Shown here one piece after another: positions 45,617 to 55,254 of a DNA stretch of 64,000 nucleotides. The DNA comes from Salinicola sp. (GTDB lineage Bacteria; Pseudomonadota; Gammaproteobacteria; Pseudomonadales; Halomonadaceae). Both the position numbers and the translations under genes were made by a program. The notes under the pieces are model-generated. The model did no database searches. It was not told the origin of the DNA and was given only the letters and a program-made list of their open reading frames with translations. The stretch covers positions 1 through 64,000 of the forward strand of contig NZNW01000082.1 of the NCBI GenBank assembly GCA_002695065.1, written 5' to 3'. Every line of letters starts with the position of its first letter. Positions within the stretch are counted from its first letter, which is position 1.

Positions 45617-46516
45617 CTAGTCGCGATCGCGGATGAAGTCGATGAAGGCGCGCAGTGGGCCGGGTACCAGCCGGCGATCGGCGTAGTAGAGATAGGGGCC
45701 GGAAAACCGTGGCCACCAGGGTTCGAGTACCGGCATCAACGCACCGCTTTCCAGGTCGGGCCGGAGCCACTGCTCGAACAGCATGATCAGGCCGACGCCC
45801 TGCCGCGCGGCGTCGACGCCGAGATCGACCCCGCCACCGATACTGACCTCCAATGGCCCATGGGGCTCGATACGGATCAGCTCTTCGCCTTTTTCGAACT
45901 CCCAGACCGCCAGGTTGCCATTGGTGAAACGGCCGTAAATGCAGGCGTGGTCGAGCAGATCCCGGGGATGTTCGGGGGTGCCGCAGCGGGCCAGATAGTC
46001 GGGCGACGCGACCAGCGCGAAACGCTGCTCGCGCGGGCCGATGGGCACGGCGATCATGTCCTGCTCGAGGCGCTCATCGTAGCGAATGCCGGCGTCGTAT
46101 CCCGCCGCGAGAATATTGGTCACCGCGCTGTCGGCGGTGATCTCCACGCGAATTTCCGGGTAGGCCTTGAGGAAGTCGGGCAGGATCGAGGGCAGCACCA
46201 GTCTCGATGCGCTGACCGGCACGTTGAGCCGCAGCGTACCGGCCGGGCGATCCTTGAAGCCGTTGACCGCATCCAGCGCGCTTTCCACCTCCGCCAGCGC
46301 GGGCGACAAGCGCGCCACCAGCGCCTCGCCGGCTCGCGTCAGCGTCACCGCCCGAGTGGTGCGATGGAACAGTCGAATGCCGAGTGCGGTCTCCGCACGC
46401 CGCACCGCATCGCTCAAGCGCGAGGCGCTGGTACCGCTCAGTCTCGCGGCTTCCCGAAACCCCTTGGCTCTGGCCACCGCCAGCACGACCTGAAGATCAC
46501 CGAGATCGGCGCTCAT
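45617..46516 (-). CDS. LysR-family regulator
   Basis: A 299-residue LysR protein. Its helix-turn-helix reads GFREAARLSGTSASRLSDAVRRAE. The domain after residue 90 is the ordinary effector fold. It is divergent from the aldo/keto reductase gene 119 bp away and is the natural candidate to regulate it. The start at 46516 begins at the conserved N-terminus. The longer frame is not supported. Confidence 0.88.
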   Translation of the reverse strand: MSADLGDLQVVLAVARAKGFREAARLSGTSASRLSDAVRRAETALGIRLFHRTTRAVTLTRAGEALVARLSPALAEVESALDAVNGFKDRPAGTLRLNVPVSASRLVLPSILPDFLKAYPEIRVEITADSAVTNILAAGYDAGIRYDERLEQDMIAVPIGPREQRFALVASPDYLARCGTPEHPRDLLDHACIYGRFTNGNLAVWEFEKGEELIRIEPHGPLEVSIGGGVDLGVDAARQGVGLIMLFEQWLRPDLESGALMPVLEPWWPRFSGPYLYYADRRLVPGPLRAFIDFIRDRD

Positions 46517-46635
46517 TGTGCACTTTCCCGTACGCCCTGTATGGATTGAACGGAATAGTCGCACAGCATCGGCAGGCCTACCATGCAGGACTCACAAGAG
46601 CGTCCACCATCCGTTATTCGATACAGGAGTGAACC

Positions 46636-47505
46636 ATGTCTCTCATCGACAAGGCCGGTACATATGCCCTCGGCGATCGTCGGGTCAAGCGCCTGGGCTA
46701 CGGCGCCATGCAGCTCGCCGGCCCCGGCGTGTTCGGTCCGCCCAGGGATCCGGCACGGGCGTTGCGGGTGCTCGAGGAGGTCATCGCCGCCGGTATCGAT
46801 CATATCGACACCTCGGATTTCTACGGCCCCCACGTCACCAACCAACTGATCCGGCAGGCACTGCATCCTTATCCCGACGATCTCTGCATCGTCACCAAGG
46901 TCAGCGCCCGACGCGATGAAACCGGCGCCTGGCTGCCCGCGCTCTCCCCAGCCGAGCTGACCCAGGCGGTGGAGGACAACCTGCGCAACCTGGGCCTGGA
47001 ACAGATGGAGGTCGTCAACCTGCGCAGCATGCTGGACGTCCACGGCCCGGCGGAAGGCTCGCTGGAGGCGCCGCTGACGACCCTGGTCGAGCTCCGCGAG
47101 CGCGGCCTGATCAAGCACATCGGGCTGAGCAACGTCACCGCCACCCAGGTCGCCGACGGACAGAAGATCGCCCCCATCGTCTGCGTGCAGAACCAGTACA
47201 ACCTGGCCAATCGCGCCGACGATGCGTTGATCGACCGGCTCGCCGCGGACGGGATTCCCTACGTGCCGTTCTTCCCGCTAGGCGGCTTCACGCCCCTGCA
47301 GTCGGAAACACTGTCCGAGGTGGCGCAGACCCTCGACGCCAGCCCGATGCAGGTGGCGCTGGCGTGGCTGCTCAAGCGCTCGCCCAATATCCTGCTGATC
47401 CCCGGCACCTCGTCGCCCGAGCATCTGCAGCAGAATATCCAGGCGGCCGCGATGGAGATACCTGATGCTCAAATGGCATTGCTCGATCGTATCGGCAGCG
47501 AGTAA
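46636..47505 (+). CDS. Aldo/keto reductase family oxidoreductase
   Basis: A 289-residue NADPH-dependent aldo/keto reductase. The tetrad is placed: Asp and Tyr in HIDTSDFYGP, Lys in IVTKVSA, and the usual His position falls at NLRSMLD, where His is not evident. The cofactor-binding C-terminus (IPGTSSPEHLQQN) is intact. AGGAG precedes the ATG. It is transcribed divergently from a LysR gene. Confidence 0.88.
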   Translation: MSLIDKAGTYALGDRRVKRLGYGAMQLAGPGVFGPPRDPARALRVLEEVIAAGIDHIDTSDFYGPHVTNQLIRQALHPYPDDLCIVTKVSARRDETGAWLPALSPAELTQAVEDNLRNLGLEQMEVVNLRSMLDVHGPAEGSLEAPLTTLVELRERGLIKHIGLSNVTATQVADGQKIAPIVCVQNQYNLANRADDALIDRLAADGIPYVPFFPLGGFTPLQSETLSEVAQTLDASPMQVALAWLLKRSPNILLIPGTSSPEHLQQNIQAAAMEIPDAQMALLDRIGSE

Positions 47506-47543
47506 CGCGGCCGACATCGGGGCATCCGGCGCAGCGTGACGGT

Positions 47544-48476
47544 CTAGGGCAACGTCGCCAGGCGCTGCCAGAATTCCTCGGCAGCGGCAGGCAGCGCCGC
47601 CCTGGCCCGGGCGACGTGAATCTCGACCGGTATGTCCCAGGCCGGTCCGAACGCCCGGACCAGTTGACGACCGCGCCACTCCGACTCCGCCAGGATGAGC
47701 GGGAGCCAGGCCATCCCCTTGTTCTCCAACGCCATCGACATCAACACTGCCGCCAGGTGGCTCGAGAACAGCGGCGCGCGCGAGGCGAACTCGGCATCGC
47801 TGCGCAGGCGGTGGGAAACGATGCGCCCCAGCCCGGAAGCGTCGGTGTAGGCCAGATACGGAACGGCGGGATCGTCCACCGGCGGGAATTCGGGATCGAA
47901 GCCCGCCGCTGCGTCCTTGCCCTCGCCGAGTTTTCTGCCCAATTCCGCACCGATCAGCGGTACCAGCGTGTCCTGCGCGATCCTTCGACTCTCGAATCGG
48001 CCCGGATCGAGTCGCGTGGGCACCTCCGGGTGACGGTGGCTGAGCAGAAAATGTACCCGCCCCTGCATCAGCCTCTGCTCGCATTCCGCCATGCTCTCGG
48101 TGTGCAGCTGCAGCGCCTCGAGCGGCGCGCCCTTCTCGATCTGACGAATCCAGCGCGGGAAGAACGTGAACGACAGCGAGTGTGTCGCCGCAAACTGCAG
48201 GGTTCGCGCGGTCTTGCCCGCCACCTCCCGAACCTCTTCGCGCAACCGATGCAGGCGGGTGGCGGACTCCAGCGCACCGCGATGCATCGCCCGCCCGGCT
48301 TCGGTCAGCGACGTCCCCTGGGGCGTTCGCGTGAACAAGGTGACGTCCATCCACGCCTCCAGCGCGCGTATTCTTCGGCTGAAGGCCGGCTGGGTGATAT
48401 GGCGCGCCTCGGCGGCGCGCACGAAGCTGCCGTGCTCCGCCAAGGCGATGAAGTCCTCGAGCCAGACCAGTTCCAT
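47544..48476 (-). CDS. LysR-family regulator, HypT-like
   Basis: A 310-residue LysR regulator. The N-terminal helix-turn-helix (GSFVRAAEARHITQPAFSRRIRALE) and the following AATHSLSFTFFPRWI resemble HypT/YjiE-type regulators. It is divergent from the D-tartrate dehydratase gene, 129 bp apart, and is the likely regulator of that gene. Whether it responds to tartrate or to an oxidant cannot be told. Confidence 0.86.
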   Translation of the reverse strand: MELVWLEDFIALAEHGSFVRAAEARHITQPAFSRRIRALEAWMDVTLFTRTPQGTSLTEAGRAMHRGALESATRLHRLREEVREVAGKTARTLQFAATHSLSFTFFPRWIRQIEKGAPLEALQLHTESMAECEQRLMQGRVHFLLSHRHPEVPTRLDPGRFESRRIAQDTLVPLIGAELGRKLGEGKDAAAGFDPEFPPVDDPAVPYLAYTDASGLGRIVSHRLRSDAEFASRAPLFSSHLAAVLMSMALENKGMAWLPLILAESEWRGRQLVRAFGPAWDIPVEIHVARARAALPAAAEEFWQRLATLP

Positions 48477-48605
48477 GGGTGGAGTCCTGTGAGAGGGTTA
48501 CCAATGGCAATGCCGTTTCGGCATGTCAAACCCCGTTAATAGCATTGGCTGGCGAGTCGACGCCACCGTTATCGTGGCCTCTCCTTCCTCCACGAGTGTT
48601 CAGCC

Positions 48606-49775
48606 ATGCGTATCGTCGATATCCGCGAACAGACCGCATCGATCGCCTCTCCCATCGCCAATGCCTACATCGATTTCTCCAAGATGACCTGTTCGGTCGT
48701 CGCGGTGGTCACCGACGTGATCCGCGACGGCAAGCCGGTGATCGGTTACGGCTTCAACTCCAACGGTCGCTACGGCCAGGGCGCGCTGATGCGCGACCGC
48801 TTTCTGGCCCGGGTGCTGGAAGCCGACCCCGAGACGCTGATCGATCACGAACACGACAACCTGGACCCGTTCGCCATCTGGAAGACGTTGATGACCAACG
48901 AGAAGCCCGGTGGCCATGGCGAGCGCTCGGTGGCGGTCGGCACCATCGACATGGCGGTCTGGGACGCCGTGGCCAAGATCGAGGGCAAGCCGCTCTATCG
49001 GCTGCTGGCGGAGCGCTACCGCGATGGTCAGGCCGACGACAAGGTCTGGGTCTATGCCGCCGGCGGTTACTACTATCCCGGCAAGGACCACTCGAAGCTG
49101 CAGGAGGAGATGCGCGGCTATCTCGATCGCGGCTACAGCGTGGTCAAGATGAAGATCGGCGCCGCACCGCTGGATGAGGACCTGCGCCGGATCGACGCGG
49201 TGCTGGAGATCGTCGGCGACGGCAGTCGACTGGCGGTCGATGCCAACGGCCGCTTCGACCAGGCGACGGCCATCGCCTACGCCGAGGCACTCAAGCCCTA
49301 CAATCTGTTCTGGTACGAAGAGGCCGGCGATCCGCTCGACTACGCGCTGCAGGCGGAGCTCGCGAACCACTATGAGTTGCCGATGGCGACCGGCGAGAAC
49401 CTGTTCTCGCATCAGGACGCCCGCAACCTGCTGCGCTACGCCGGCATGCGCCCGGATCGCGACTACCTGCAGTTCGACTGCGCGCTCTCCTACGGTCTGG
49501 TGGAGTATCTGCGCACGCTCGATGTCATGGCCGGGATGGGCTGGTCCAGCCGTCGCGTGGTACCCCACGGCGGCCACCAGATGTCGCTCAATATCGCCGC
49601 CGGCCTGCACCTGGGCGGCAACGAATCCTACCCGGACGTGTTCCAGCCCTTCGGCGGCTTTGCCGACGGCATCCGGGTGGAAGATGGCTACGTCGCTCTG
49701 CCCGACGTCCCGGGCGTCGGGTTCGAAGCGAAGTCGGCGCTCTACCAGGTCATGCGCGAACTCGGCGGCGAGTGA
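48606..49775 (+). CDS. tarD: D(-)-tartrate dehydratase (enolase superfamily)
   Basis: A 389-residue acid-sugar dehydratase of the mandelate-racemase subgroup, matching the length and sequence course of the characterised D-tartrate dehydratase. Diagnostic stretches are SPIANAYIDFSKMT, the GYGFNSNGRYGQG loop, catalytic Lys in VVKMKIG, magnesium ligands Asp in LAVDANGRF, Glu in WYEEAGDP and Glu in ATGENLFSHQ, and the catalytic His in VPHGGHQMSLN. It yields oxaloacetate from D-tartrate. No dedicated transporter is adjacent. Confidence 0.88.
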   Translation: MRIVDIREQTASIASPIANAYIDFSKMTCSVVAVVTDVIRDGKPVIGYGFNSNGRYGQGALMRDRFLARVLEADPETLIDHEHDNLDPFAIWKTLMTNEKPGGHGERSVAVGTIDMAVWDAVAKIEGKPLYRLLAERYRDGQADDKVWVYAAGGYYYPGKDHSKLQEEMRGYLDRGYSVVKMKIGAAPLDEDLRRIDAVLEIVGDGSRLAVDANGRFDQATAIAYAEALKPYNLFWYEEAGDPLDYALQAELANHYELPMATGENLFSHQDARNLLRYAGMRPDRDYLQFDCALSYGLVEYLRTLDVMAGMGWSSRRVVPHGGHQMSLNIAAGLHLGGNESYPDVFQPFGGFADGIRVEDGYVALPDVPGVGFEAKSALYQVMRELGGE

Positions 49776-49802
49776 AGGTTGTGCGCATCGGCGTCAAAAG
49801 AT

Positions 49803-49819
49803 ATGTTATAAAATAACAT
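49803..49819. promoter_or_regulatory. Zur box before folE2
   Basis: ATGTTATAAAATAACAT is a perfect inverted repeat with 7-bp arms and a 3-bp spacer, 22 bases before the folE2 ATG. It follows the gammaproteobacterial Zur consensus almost exactly. folE2 is a well-known Zur target, so this is a strong call. Confidence 0.85.
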
Positions 49820-49840
49820 TAATGATATCGATGAGCACTC

Positions 49841-50764
49841 ATGAACCTCACCGTACCGCCGCTACCGGATGTCGCCGCTGGGCGCGAATCGGAACTGTCC
49901 CAGGGCGCCTCATACCGCGCCCTGCAACATGTCGGCATGCAGGGCATCGCCATCCGGCTGCAATGGGAGGATGGCACTCGGCTGCCGGCCACCGCCGACG
50001 TCGGTGTCGATCTCGCCGCCGGCCAGCGCGGCATCCATATGTCGCGCCTCTACCGCCTGCTCGACCGCCTCGACGAATCGCCGTTGACGCCGGACCGGCT
50101 GGACGCCCTGGGGCATGCCCTGCTGGATAGCCAGCACGACACCAGTCAGCGCCTCTATCTGGCGCTGCGCCTCTACCTGCCGCTACGGCGCCGTGCCCTG
50201 CTCAGTGACGCCAGCGGCTGGCGCCACTACCCGCTCACGCTGGCCCTCGAGGGCAGCCATCAAGGCCTGACCCGGACCCTGACCCTCGAGCTCGACTACG
50301 CCTCCACCTGCCCCTGCTCGACGGCACTGGCCAGGCATGCCATGGCCCGCGACTGGCGCCACTGGGCCGAGGAGCAGAACACCGCGAACCTCGACGCAGA
50401 CGCGGTGGCTGACTGGATCGAACGCAGCGGCAGCTTCCCCACGCCCCACAGCCAGCGCAGCCGGGCCGCGATCGCGCTGCGCCTGGCCGAGGCGGCCCCC
50501 TTCGCGACGGCGGCGCGCATCGACGCCCTCGAGCAGACCCTGCAGACACCGGTGCAGACGCTGGTCAAGCGCATCGACGAGCAGGCCTTCGCCGAGCGCA
50601 ATGGCGCCAACCTGATGTTCTGCGAGGATGCCGCGCGACGGCTGGCCGAGCAGTGCGAGGCGCAATCCGACGTGCTCGGCTATCGCGTCGACATCACCCA
50701 CGCCGAGAGCCTGCACGCCCACGATGCCGTGGCCCGGGCCGAGCGCGATTTCGAGCCCCGCTGA
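49841..50764 (+). CDS. folE2: GTP cyclohydrolase FolE2 (type IB)
   Basis: A 307-residue type IB GTP cyclohydrolase, which makes dihydroneopterin triphosphate for folate synthesis with a metal other than zinc and so replaces FolE under zinc starvation. Family marks are GIHMSRLYRL, the metal-site YASTCPCSTALARHAM (Cys in CPCS), TPHSQRS, and Glu in MFCEDAAR. A near-perfect Zur box precedes the ATG at 49841, which has a weak ribosome site. It is separated from propionyl-CoA synthetase by 171 bp. Confidence 0.95.
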   Translation: MNLTVPPLPDVAAGRESELSQGASYRALQHVGMQGIAIRLQWEDGTRLPATADVGVDLAAGQRGIHMSRLYRLLDRLDESPLTPDRLDALGHALLDSQHDTSQRLYLALRLYLPLRRRALLSDASGWRHYPLTLALEGSHQGLTRTLTLELDYASTCPCSTALARHAMARDWRHWAEEQNTANLDADAVADWIERSGSFPTPHSQRSRAAIALRLAEAAPFATAARIDALEQTLQTPVQTLVKRIDEQAFAERNGANLMFCEDAARRLAEQCEAQSDVLGYRVDITHAESLHAHDAVARAERDFEPR

Positions 50765-50935
50765 CACGACGGGAGTGACGCCAGCGCATCGCGCGTGCCG
50801 GCGCACCACGCCGGGTTCGGCGTCCATTCGTCGAACCTAGCCGATGGTCGGACGGTCGTCGGGCCTTCCCCCTCATACAGTGTCACCAAGCCCCGGCGAG
50901 ATGGGCCGGGACAGGCACTGCAGCGGGAGGGATCC

Positions 50936-52843
50936 ATGAGTCGCTATCAGGACGAGTACCGCACCTCGATCGAGGATCCGGAAACCTTCTGGATGCGTCA
51001 GTCGCGACGCCTTCCCTGGTTCGCGCCACCGTCCCGGGCGCTCGCCTACGACGCGAGCGGACACGCCCGCTGGTTCGGCGATGGCGAGCTCAATCTGTGT
51101 CACGCCGCCCTCGACCACCACGTCGAGCAGGGGCACGGCGAGCGCACCGCGATCTACTGGGACTCTCCGCTCAGCGGCCAGCAGCGGCGCTACAGCTATC
51201 GTGAGCTGCGCGACACCACCGCCCGCTGCGCCGGCGCGCTACGCGGGCTGGGCGTCACCCCGGGCGATCGCGTGGTGATCTACATGCCGATGGTGCCGGA
51301 AGCGCTGATCGCGATGCTGGCCTGCGCGCGTCTCGGCGCCATCCACTCGGTGGTGTTCGGCGGTTTCGCGCCGCGAGAGCTGGCCGCGCGGATCGAGGAT
51401 GCCAAGCCCAGGGTGGTGATCGCCGCCTCCTGCGGGCTCGAACCCGACCGGGTGATACCCTATCAGCCGATCGTGCGCGAGGCGCTGTCGCGCAGCGCCC
51501 ACGCGGTGGCCCACTGCGTCTACCTGCAGCGCGACGCCTGCCGCGCCGAGATCGGCCCCGACGAAGCGGCGTGGGAGACGCTGATGGCGGCGGCCGAGCC
51601 CGCCGACTGCGTACCGGTGAAGGCCACCGACCCGCTCTACATCCTCTACACCTCCGGCACCACCGGCAAACCCAAGGGCGTGGTGCGCGATACCGGCGGC
51701 TACGCGGTGGCGCTGCACTACTCGATGGAAGCGATCTACGACATCGCCCCGGGAGACGTCTTCTTCTCCGCCTCCGACGTGGGCTGGGTGGTCGGCCACT
51801 CCTACATCGTCTACGGCCCGCTGCTGCGCGGCGCCACCAGCGTCGTCTACGAGGGCAAGCCGGTGCGTACCCCCGACGCCGGCGCCTTCTGGCGGGTGAT
51901 CGAGGAGTATCGAGTGAAGAGCTTCTTCACCGCCCCGACGGCCTTTCGCGCGATCAAGAAGGAGGATCCCGATGCCCGCCAGATGGAGGGCTACGATCTC
52001 TCCTGCCTGCGCTCGCTGTTCCTGGCCGGGGAGCGCCTCGACCCGCCCACCTATCACTGGCTCAAGGCGCATCTCGACGTTCCCATCGTCGATCACTGGT
52101 GGCAGACCGAGACCGGCTGGGCGATCGCCGCCGATCCGCTGGGGCTTGACCCGGTGCCGACCCGTGCCGGCTCCGCCACCTTTCCGGTGCCGGGCTACGA
52201 TGTGCGCATCCTCGACCGCCACGGCGAGGAGGTGGGCGCCCTGACCGAGGGCAGCGTGGTGATCAAGCAGCCGCTGCCGCCGGGCTGCCTCGCCGGCATC
52301 TGGGGCGACCCCGAGCGCCTGCACTCGGCCTACCTGGCGACCTATCCGGGTTACTACCTTACCGGTGACGGTGGCTATTTCGACGAGGACGGCTACCTGT
52401 TCGTGATGGGCCGTACCGACGACGTGATCAACGTCGCCGGCCACCGGCTCTCCACCGGCGAGATGGAAGAGGTGCTCGGCTCGCATCCGGCGGTGGCCGA
52501 ATGCGCGGTGATCGGGACGCAGGACGCGCTGAAGGGGCAACTGCCGCTGGGCCTGGTGATTCCCAAGGATGGCTTCGATGGCGACGACGCGAAGCTGGAG
52601 CGGGAGCTCGTCGCTCTGGTCCGGGAACGGATCGGCCCGGTGGCGAGCTTCAAGCAGGTCCGGGTCGTGGATCGGCTGCCCAAGACCCGCTCCGGCAAGA
52701 TCCTGCGCCGCGCGCTGCGCCAGCTCGCCGACGGGGAGACCTTCGACGTGCCCGCCACCATCGACGACCCGACAAGCCTGGAGGACGTTCGCCAGGCCAT
52801 CGCCACTCTGCATGGGGCCGAATCCGCGGAGCGGGATGATTGA
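50936..52843 (+). CDS. prpE: Propionyl-CoA synthetase
   Basis: A 635-residue AMP-forming acyl-CoA synthetase that activates propionate (or similar short acids). The YTSGTTGKPKG phosphate loop, WWQTETGWAI acyl-site block (the E-T-G-W context is PrpE-like) and C-terminal KTRSGKILR with the acylatable Lys are present. The size matches PrpE, slightly shorter than acetyl-CoA synthetase. The ATG at 50936 has GGGAGG 5 bases upstream. The rest of a methylcitrate cycle is not in the window. Confidence 0.92.
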   Translation: MSRYQDEYRTSIEDPETFWMRQSRRLPWFAPPSRALAYDASGHARWFGDGELNLCHAALDHHVEQGHGERTAIYWDSPLSGQQRRYSYRELRDTTARCAGALRGLGVTPGDRVVIYMPMVPEALIAMLACARLGAIHSVVFGGFAPRELAARIEDAKPRVVIAASCGLEPDRVIPYQPIVREALSRSAHAVAHCVYLQRDACRAEIGPDEAAWETLMAAAEPADCVPVKATDPLYILYTSGTTGKPKGVVRDTGGYAVALHYSMEAIYDIAPGDVFFSASDVGWVVGHSYIVYGPLLRGATSVVYEGKPVRTPDAGAFWRVIEEYRVKSFFTAPTAFRAIKKEDPDARQMEGYDLSCLRSLFLAGERLDPPTYHWLKAHLDVPIVDHWWQTETGWAIAADPLGLDPVPTRAGSATFPVPGYDVRILDRHGEEVGALTEGSVVIKQPLPPGCLAGIWGDPERLHSAYLATYPGYYLTGDGGYFDEDGYLFVMGRTDDVINVAGHRLSTGEMEEVLGSHPAVAECAVIGTQDALKGQLPLGLVIPKDGFDGDDAKLERELVALVRERIGPVASFKQVRVVDRLPKTRSGKILRRALRQLADGETFDVPATIDDPTSLEDVRQAIATLHGAESAERDD

Positions 52844-52856
52844 CGCGACACGCCGT

Positions 52857-53348
52857 TCAGGACGACTCCGACTGGGGCCCGAACAGGGCATTGAGCGGCA
52901 GGTGGGATTTCGAGAAAGGTGACTTGATGACCACGTAGTTGAGATACTTCTCGATCCCCACCTCCTGTTCGACCAGCCCTTCGATGAGCGCCTGGTATTC
53001 CGCGATGCCACGGGTCACGAACTTGAGCAGATAGTCGAACCCGCCCGAGATCAGATGGCACTCGATGCAGTCGTCGATCTTCGCGACCGCCTGCTGGAAC
53101 CGATCGAAGTCGATCTGGCGGTGGTGGGAGAGCGTCACCTCGGTGAACACCGTCAATATCTCGTCGAATTTCGCCAGGTCGATCAGTGCCGAATAACCGG
53201 TGATGTAGCCTGCGGCCTGCAGCTTCTTCACCCGCATCAGGCAGGGACTGGGCGACAGGTGGACCAGTTCGGCCAGCTCGACGTTGGGGATGCGGCCATT
53301 TTTCTGCAACTCGGTCAGGATCCTGAGATCGGTACGATCCAGCTTCAT
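52857..53348 (-). CDS. Lrp/AsnC-family regulator (first of a head-to-head pair)
   Basis: A 163-residue Lrp/AsnC regulator. The helix-turn-helix is in residues 1-60 (VELAELVHLSPSPCLMRVKKLQ) and the ligand-binding RAM domain follows (CHLISGGFDYLLKFV). A GGAG site fits the ATG at 53348. The gene converges with prpE 13 bp apart and diverges from a closely similar second Lrp gene at 53579. The two share the SPSPCL recognition helix. Confidence 0.9.
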   Translation of the reverse strand: MKLDRTDLRILTELQKNGRIPNVELAELVHLSPSPCLMRVKKLQAAGYITGYSALIDLAKFDEILTVFTEVTLSHHRQIDFDRFQQAVAKIDDCIECHLISGGFDYLLKFVTRGIAEYQALIEGLVEQEVGIEKYLNYVVIKSPFSKSHLPLNALFGPQSESS

Positions 53349-53578
53349 TCTTGTCTCCCCCAAAGTCGGATACCTCGCGGCGGGGCCTTGGTGACATGCG
53401 ATGTATCGACATATCTTCGCAACGATGCCCGAAAAGAGCGGGCAAAAGATTCGCGCCCGTAACTTGCCCCCCAGGGCACGATATTGAAAACTGCAGAACG
53501 ATGGAAACCCCACCCGCCAGGCGGCATAGGCGTGCCACCGGCGCCGAGGCGACGCCAACGGGAAGCAGCCCTGGACTC

Positions 53579-54082
53579 ATGACGTCATCCAAACTCGATC
53601 GCATCGATGTCTCCATCCTGACCGAGCTGCAGCGCGACGGACGCATCACCAATGCCCAGCTCGCGGATCGCGTGGGGCTGTCGCCCTCCCCCTGTCTCTC
53701 CCGGGTCAAGCGGCTGCAGCAGGCCGGCTACATCGAGAGCTACAACGCCCGCCTGAATCTTGCCCGGCTCGGCTCGTCGATGACGCTGTTCGTGGAGATT
53801 ACGCTGAGCAACCACCGCCGCGACAGCTTTCAGCGCTTCGAGGCGGTCATGGCGGCGACTCCGGAAGTGATGGAGTGCCACCTGGTCTCCGGCGGCTACG
53901 ACTATCTACTGCGCATGCTCGTGCCGCGCCTCTCCGAGTTCCAGAGGCTCATGGAGAGCTGGCTGGAGCAGGACGTGGGGATCGCACGCTACTTCAGCTA
54001 CGTGGTGATGAAGACCCCGCTGAACCGGGCCGAGGTCCCGCTACGCCAGCTGATCGGGGACGATGCCCACGACGATGCCTGA
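53579..54082 (+). CDS. Lrp/AsnC-family regulator (second of a head-to-head pair)
   Basis: A 167-residue Lrp/AsnC protein, clearly paralogous to its neighbour (NAQLADRVGLSPSPCLSRVKRLQ and CHLVSGGYDYLLRML). The ATG at 53579 is placed by homology to the N-terminus of the partner. The ribosome site is weak. The 230-bp gap between the two genes may hold shared operators. It converges with the acetyltransferase gene. Confidence 0.88.
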   Translation: MTSSKLDRIDVSILTELQRDGRITNAQLADRVGLSPSPCLSRVKRLQQAGYIESYNARLNLARLGSSMTLFVEITLSNHRRDSFQRFEAVMAATPEVMECHLVSGGYDYLLRMLVPRLSEFQRLMESWLEQDVGIARYFSYVVMKTPLNRAEVPLRQLIGDDAHDDA

Positions 54083-54096
54083 TCGCGACGCCGGCC

Positions 54097-54984
54097 TCAA
54101 CCGAGCGTATGCGCGGCCAGGCCGAAGGTCCGGACCGGCCCGTCACCGCCTCTCTGCTTGCCCAGGCGCATCTGGGTGACGGTGTCGAAGGCGTCGAGTC
54201 CCGCGGCGTCGAGGAAAGCGAAGAACGTCGGACTGTCGCAGAGGGTGTCGATGCGCAGGAACTGCCCGACATGGCGCCGGAGGAGCGGCGCGATCAGCGC
54301 CGTCGCCATCGCCTCGTCCTCCGCCACCACCGGTCCGATCACGCGTCCCCGGCCGAAGTCGCGAATCAGCGCGAACCCCGCGGGCGCGCCGTCGCGTACG
54401 GCCACCGTGCCCTCGCTGACGGCGAAGAGTGCGTCCAGCACCGCGCGGCGCTCGGCCCCGAAGGCCATCTGGTCGAGCGCCCGCAGCGCCGCCTGGTCCG
54501 ACGCCTGAAGCGTGCGCACCGGGCACGCCGAAACCACCTCGGGCAGCGGCCCCTCGCGCACGATGCCCTGACGCTGATGGATCGTCGCCACCGGCACGAA
54601 GCCGGCGCTCTCATACAGGCGGTAGGCCGCCCGCGTCGCGTTCAAGCGCAGATCGCGACCGCCGCAATCCGCCAGGATCCGGTCCAGCAGCCAGCGCCCC
54701 GCCCCCAGCGTCTGGAGCCGCGGGGCGGTCATCATCATGCCGATCATGGCGAAATCCTCGCCCATCTCGAAGTACATGCCGGACGCCAGCACGCGCTCGA
54801 TCTCGTCCATCGCGAGATACCCACGCCCCAGCGACATCAGCAGCGTCACATCGCGCGCCCGGTGAGGCCAGGAAACGCCGACGCAGAGCTGATGGAGGTG
54901 ATGGAGATCACCGCTCTCCAGCGGCCGGGCCGCGGCCACGAATGCATCCACTCTCTGCGTCGTGGAAATATCGGTAGGGTTCAT
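54097..54984 (-). CDS. GNAT-family N-acetyltransferase with two domains
   Basis: A 295-residue protein that begins with a GNAT domain (residues of about 20-140, acetyl-CoA loop region LQTLGAGRWLLDRIL) and continues with a second, more divergent GNAT-like half (about 155-280). Such double-GNAT proteins acetylate small amines or act as toxin-type modifiers, but I cannot assign a substrate. AGGAGGAG precedes the ATG at 54984. The gene is divergent from the GhrA-like gene. Confidence 0.85.
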   Translation of the reverse strand: MNPTDISTTQRVDAFVAAARPLESGDLHHLHQLCVGVSWPHRARDVTLLMSLGRGYLAMDEIERVLASGMYFEMGEDFAMIGMMMTAPRLQTLGAGRWLLDRILADCGGRDLRLNATRAAYRLYESAGFVPVATIHQRQGIVREGPLPEVVSACPVRTLQASDQAALRALDQMAFGAERRAVLDALFAVSEGTVAVRDGAPAGFALIRDFGRGRVIGPVVAEDEAMATALIAPLLRRHVGQFLRIDTLCDSPTFFAFLDAAGLDAFDTVTQMRLGKQRGGDGPVRTFGLAAHTLG

Positions 54985-55254
54985 GCCTCCTCCTGGAATA
55001 CCCGGTCCACGGGAGCGACGCCCGGGACGCAGGTCGTCGCCATCGCTCACACCGGAACAGTCTAGCGGCGCCCCTTCCCGGCCACCGCACGTTTTCGCCA
55101 ACTCTCGCCGATTTGGCGCCGGCGGCGCCCCGCCACAGCGGAATCTGCGCTGAAGCCCGCCAATTCGGCAGATATCGCCGCCCAGTACGGCACAACGACA
55201 TTCGCTGCCCCGCCGTTGTCGTAGCCTGAAGCCTTCCCTTCGAAGGAGAGGTTC

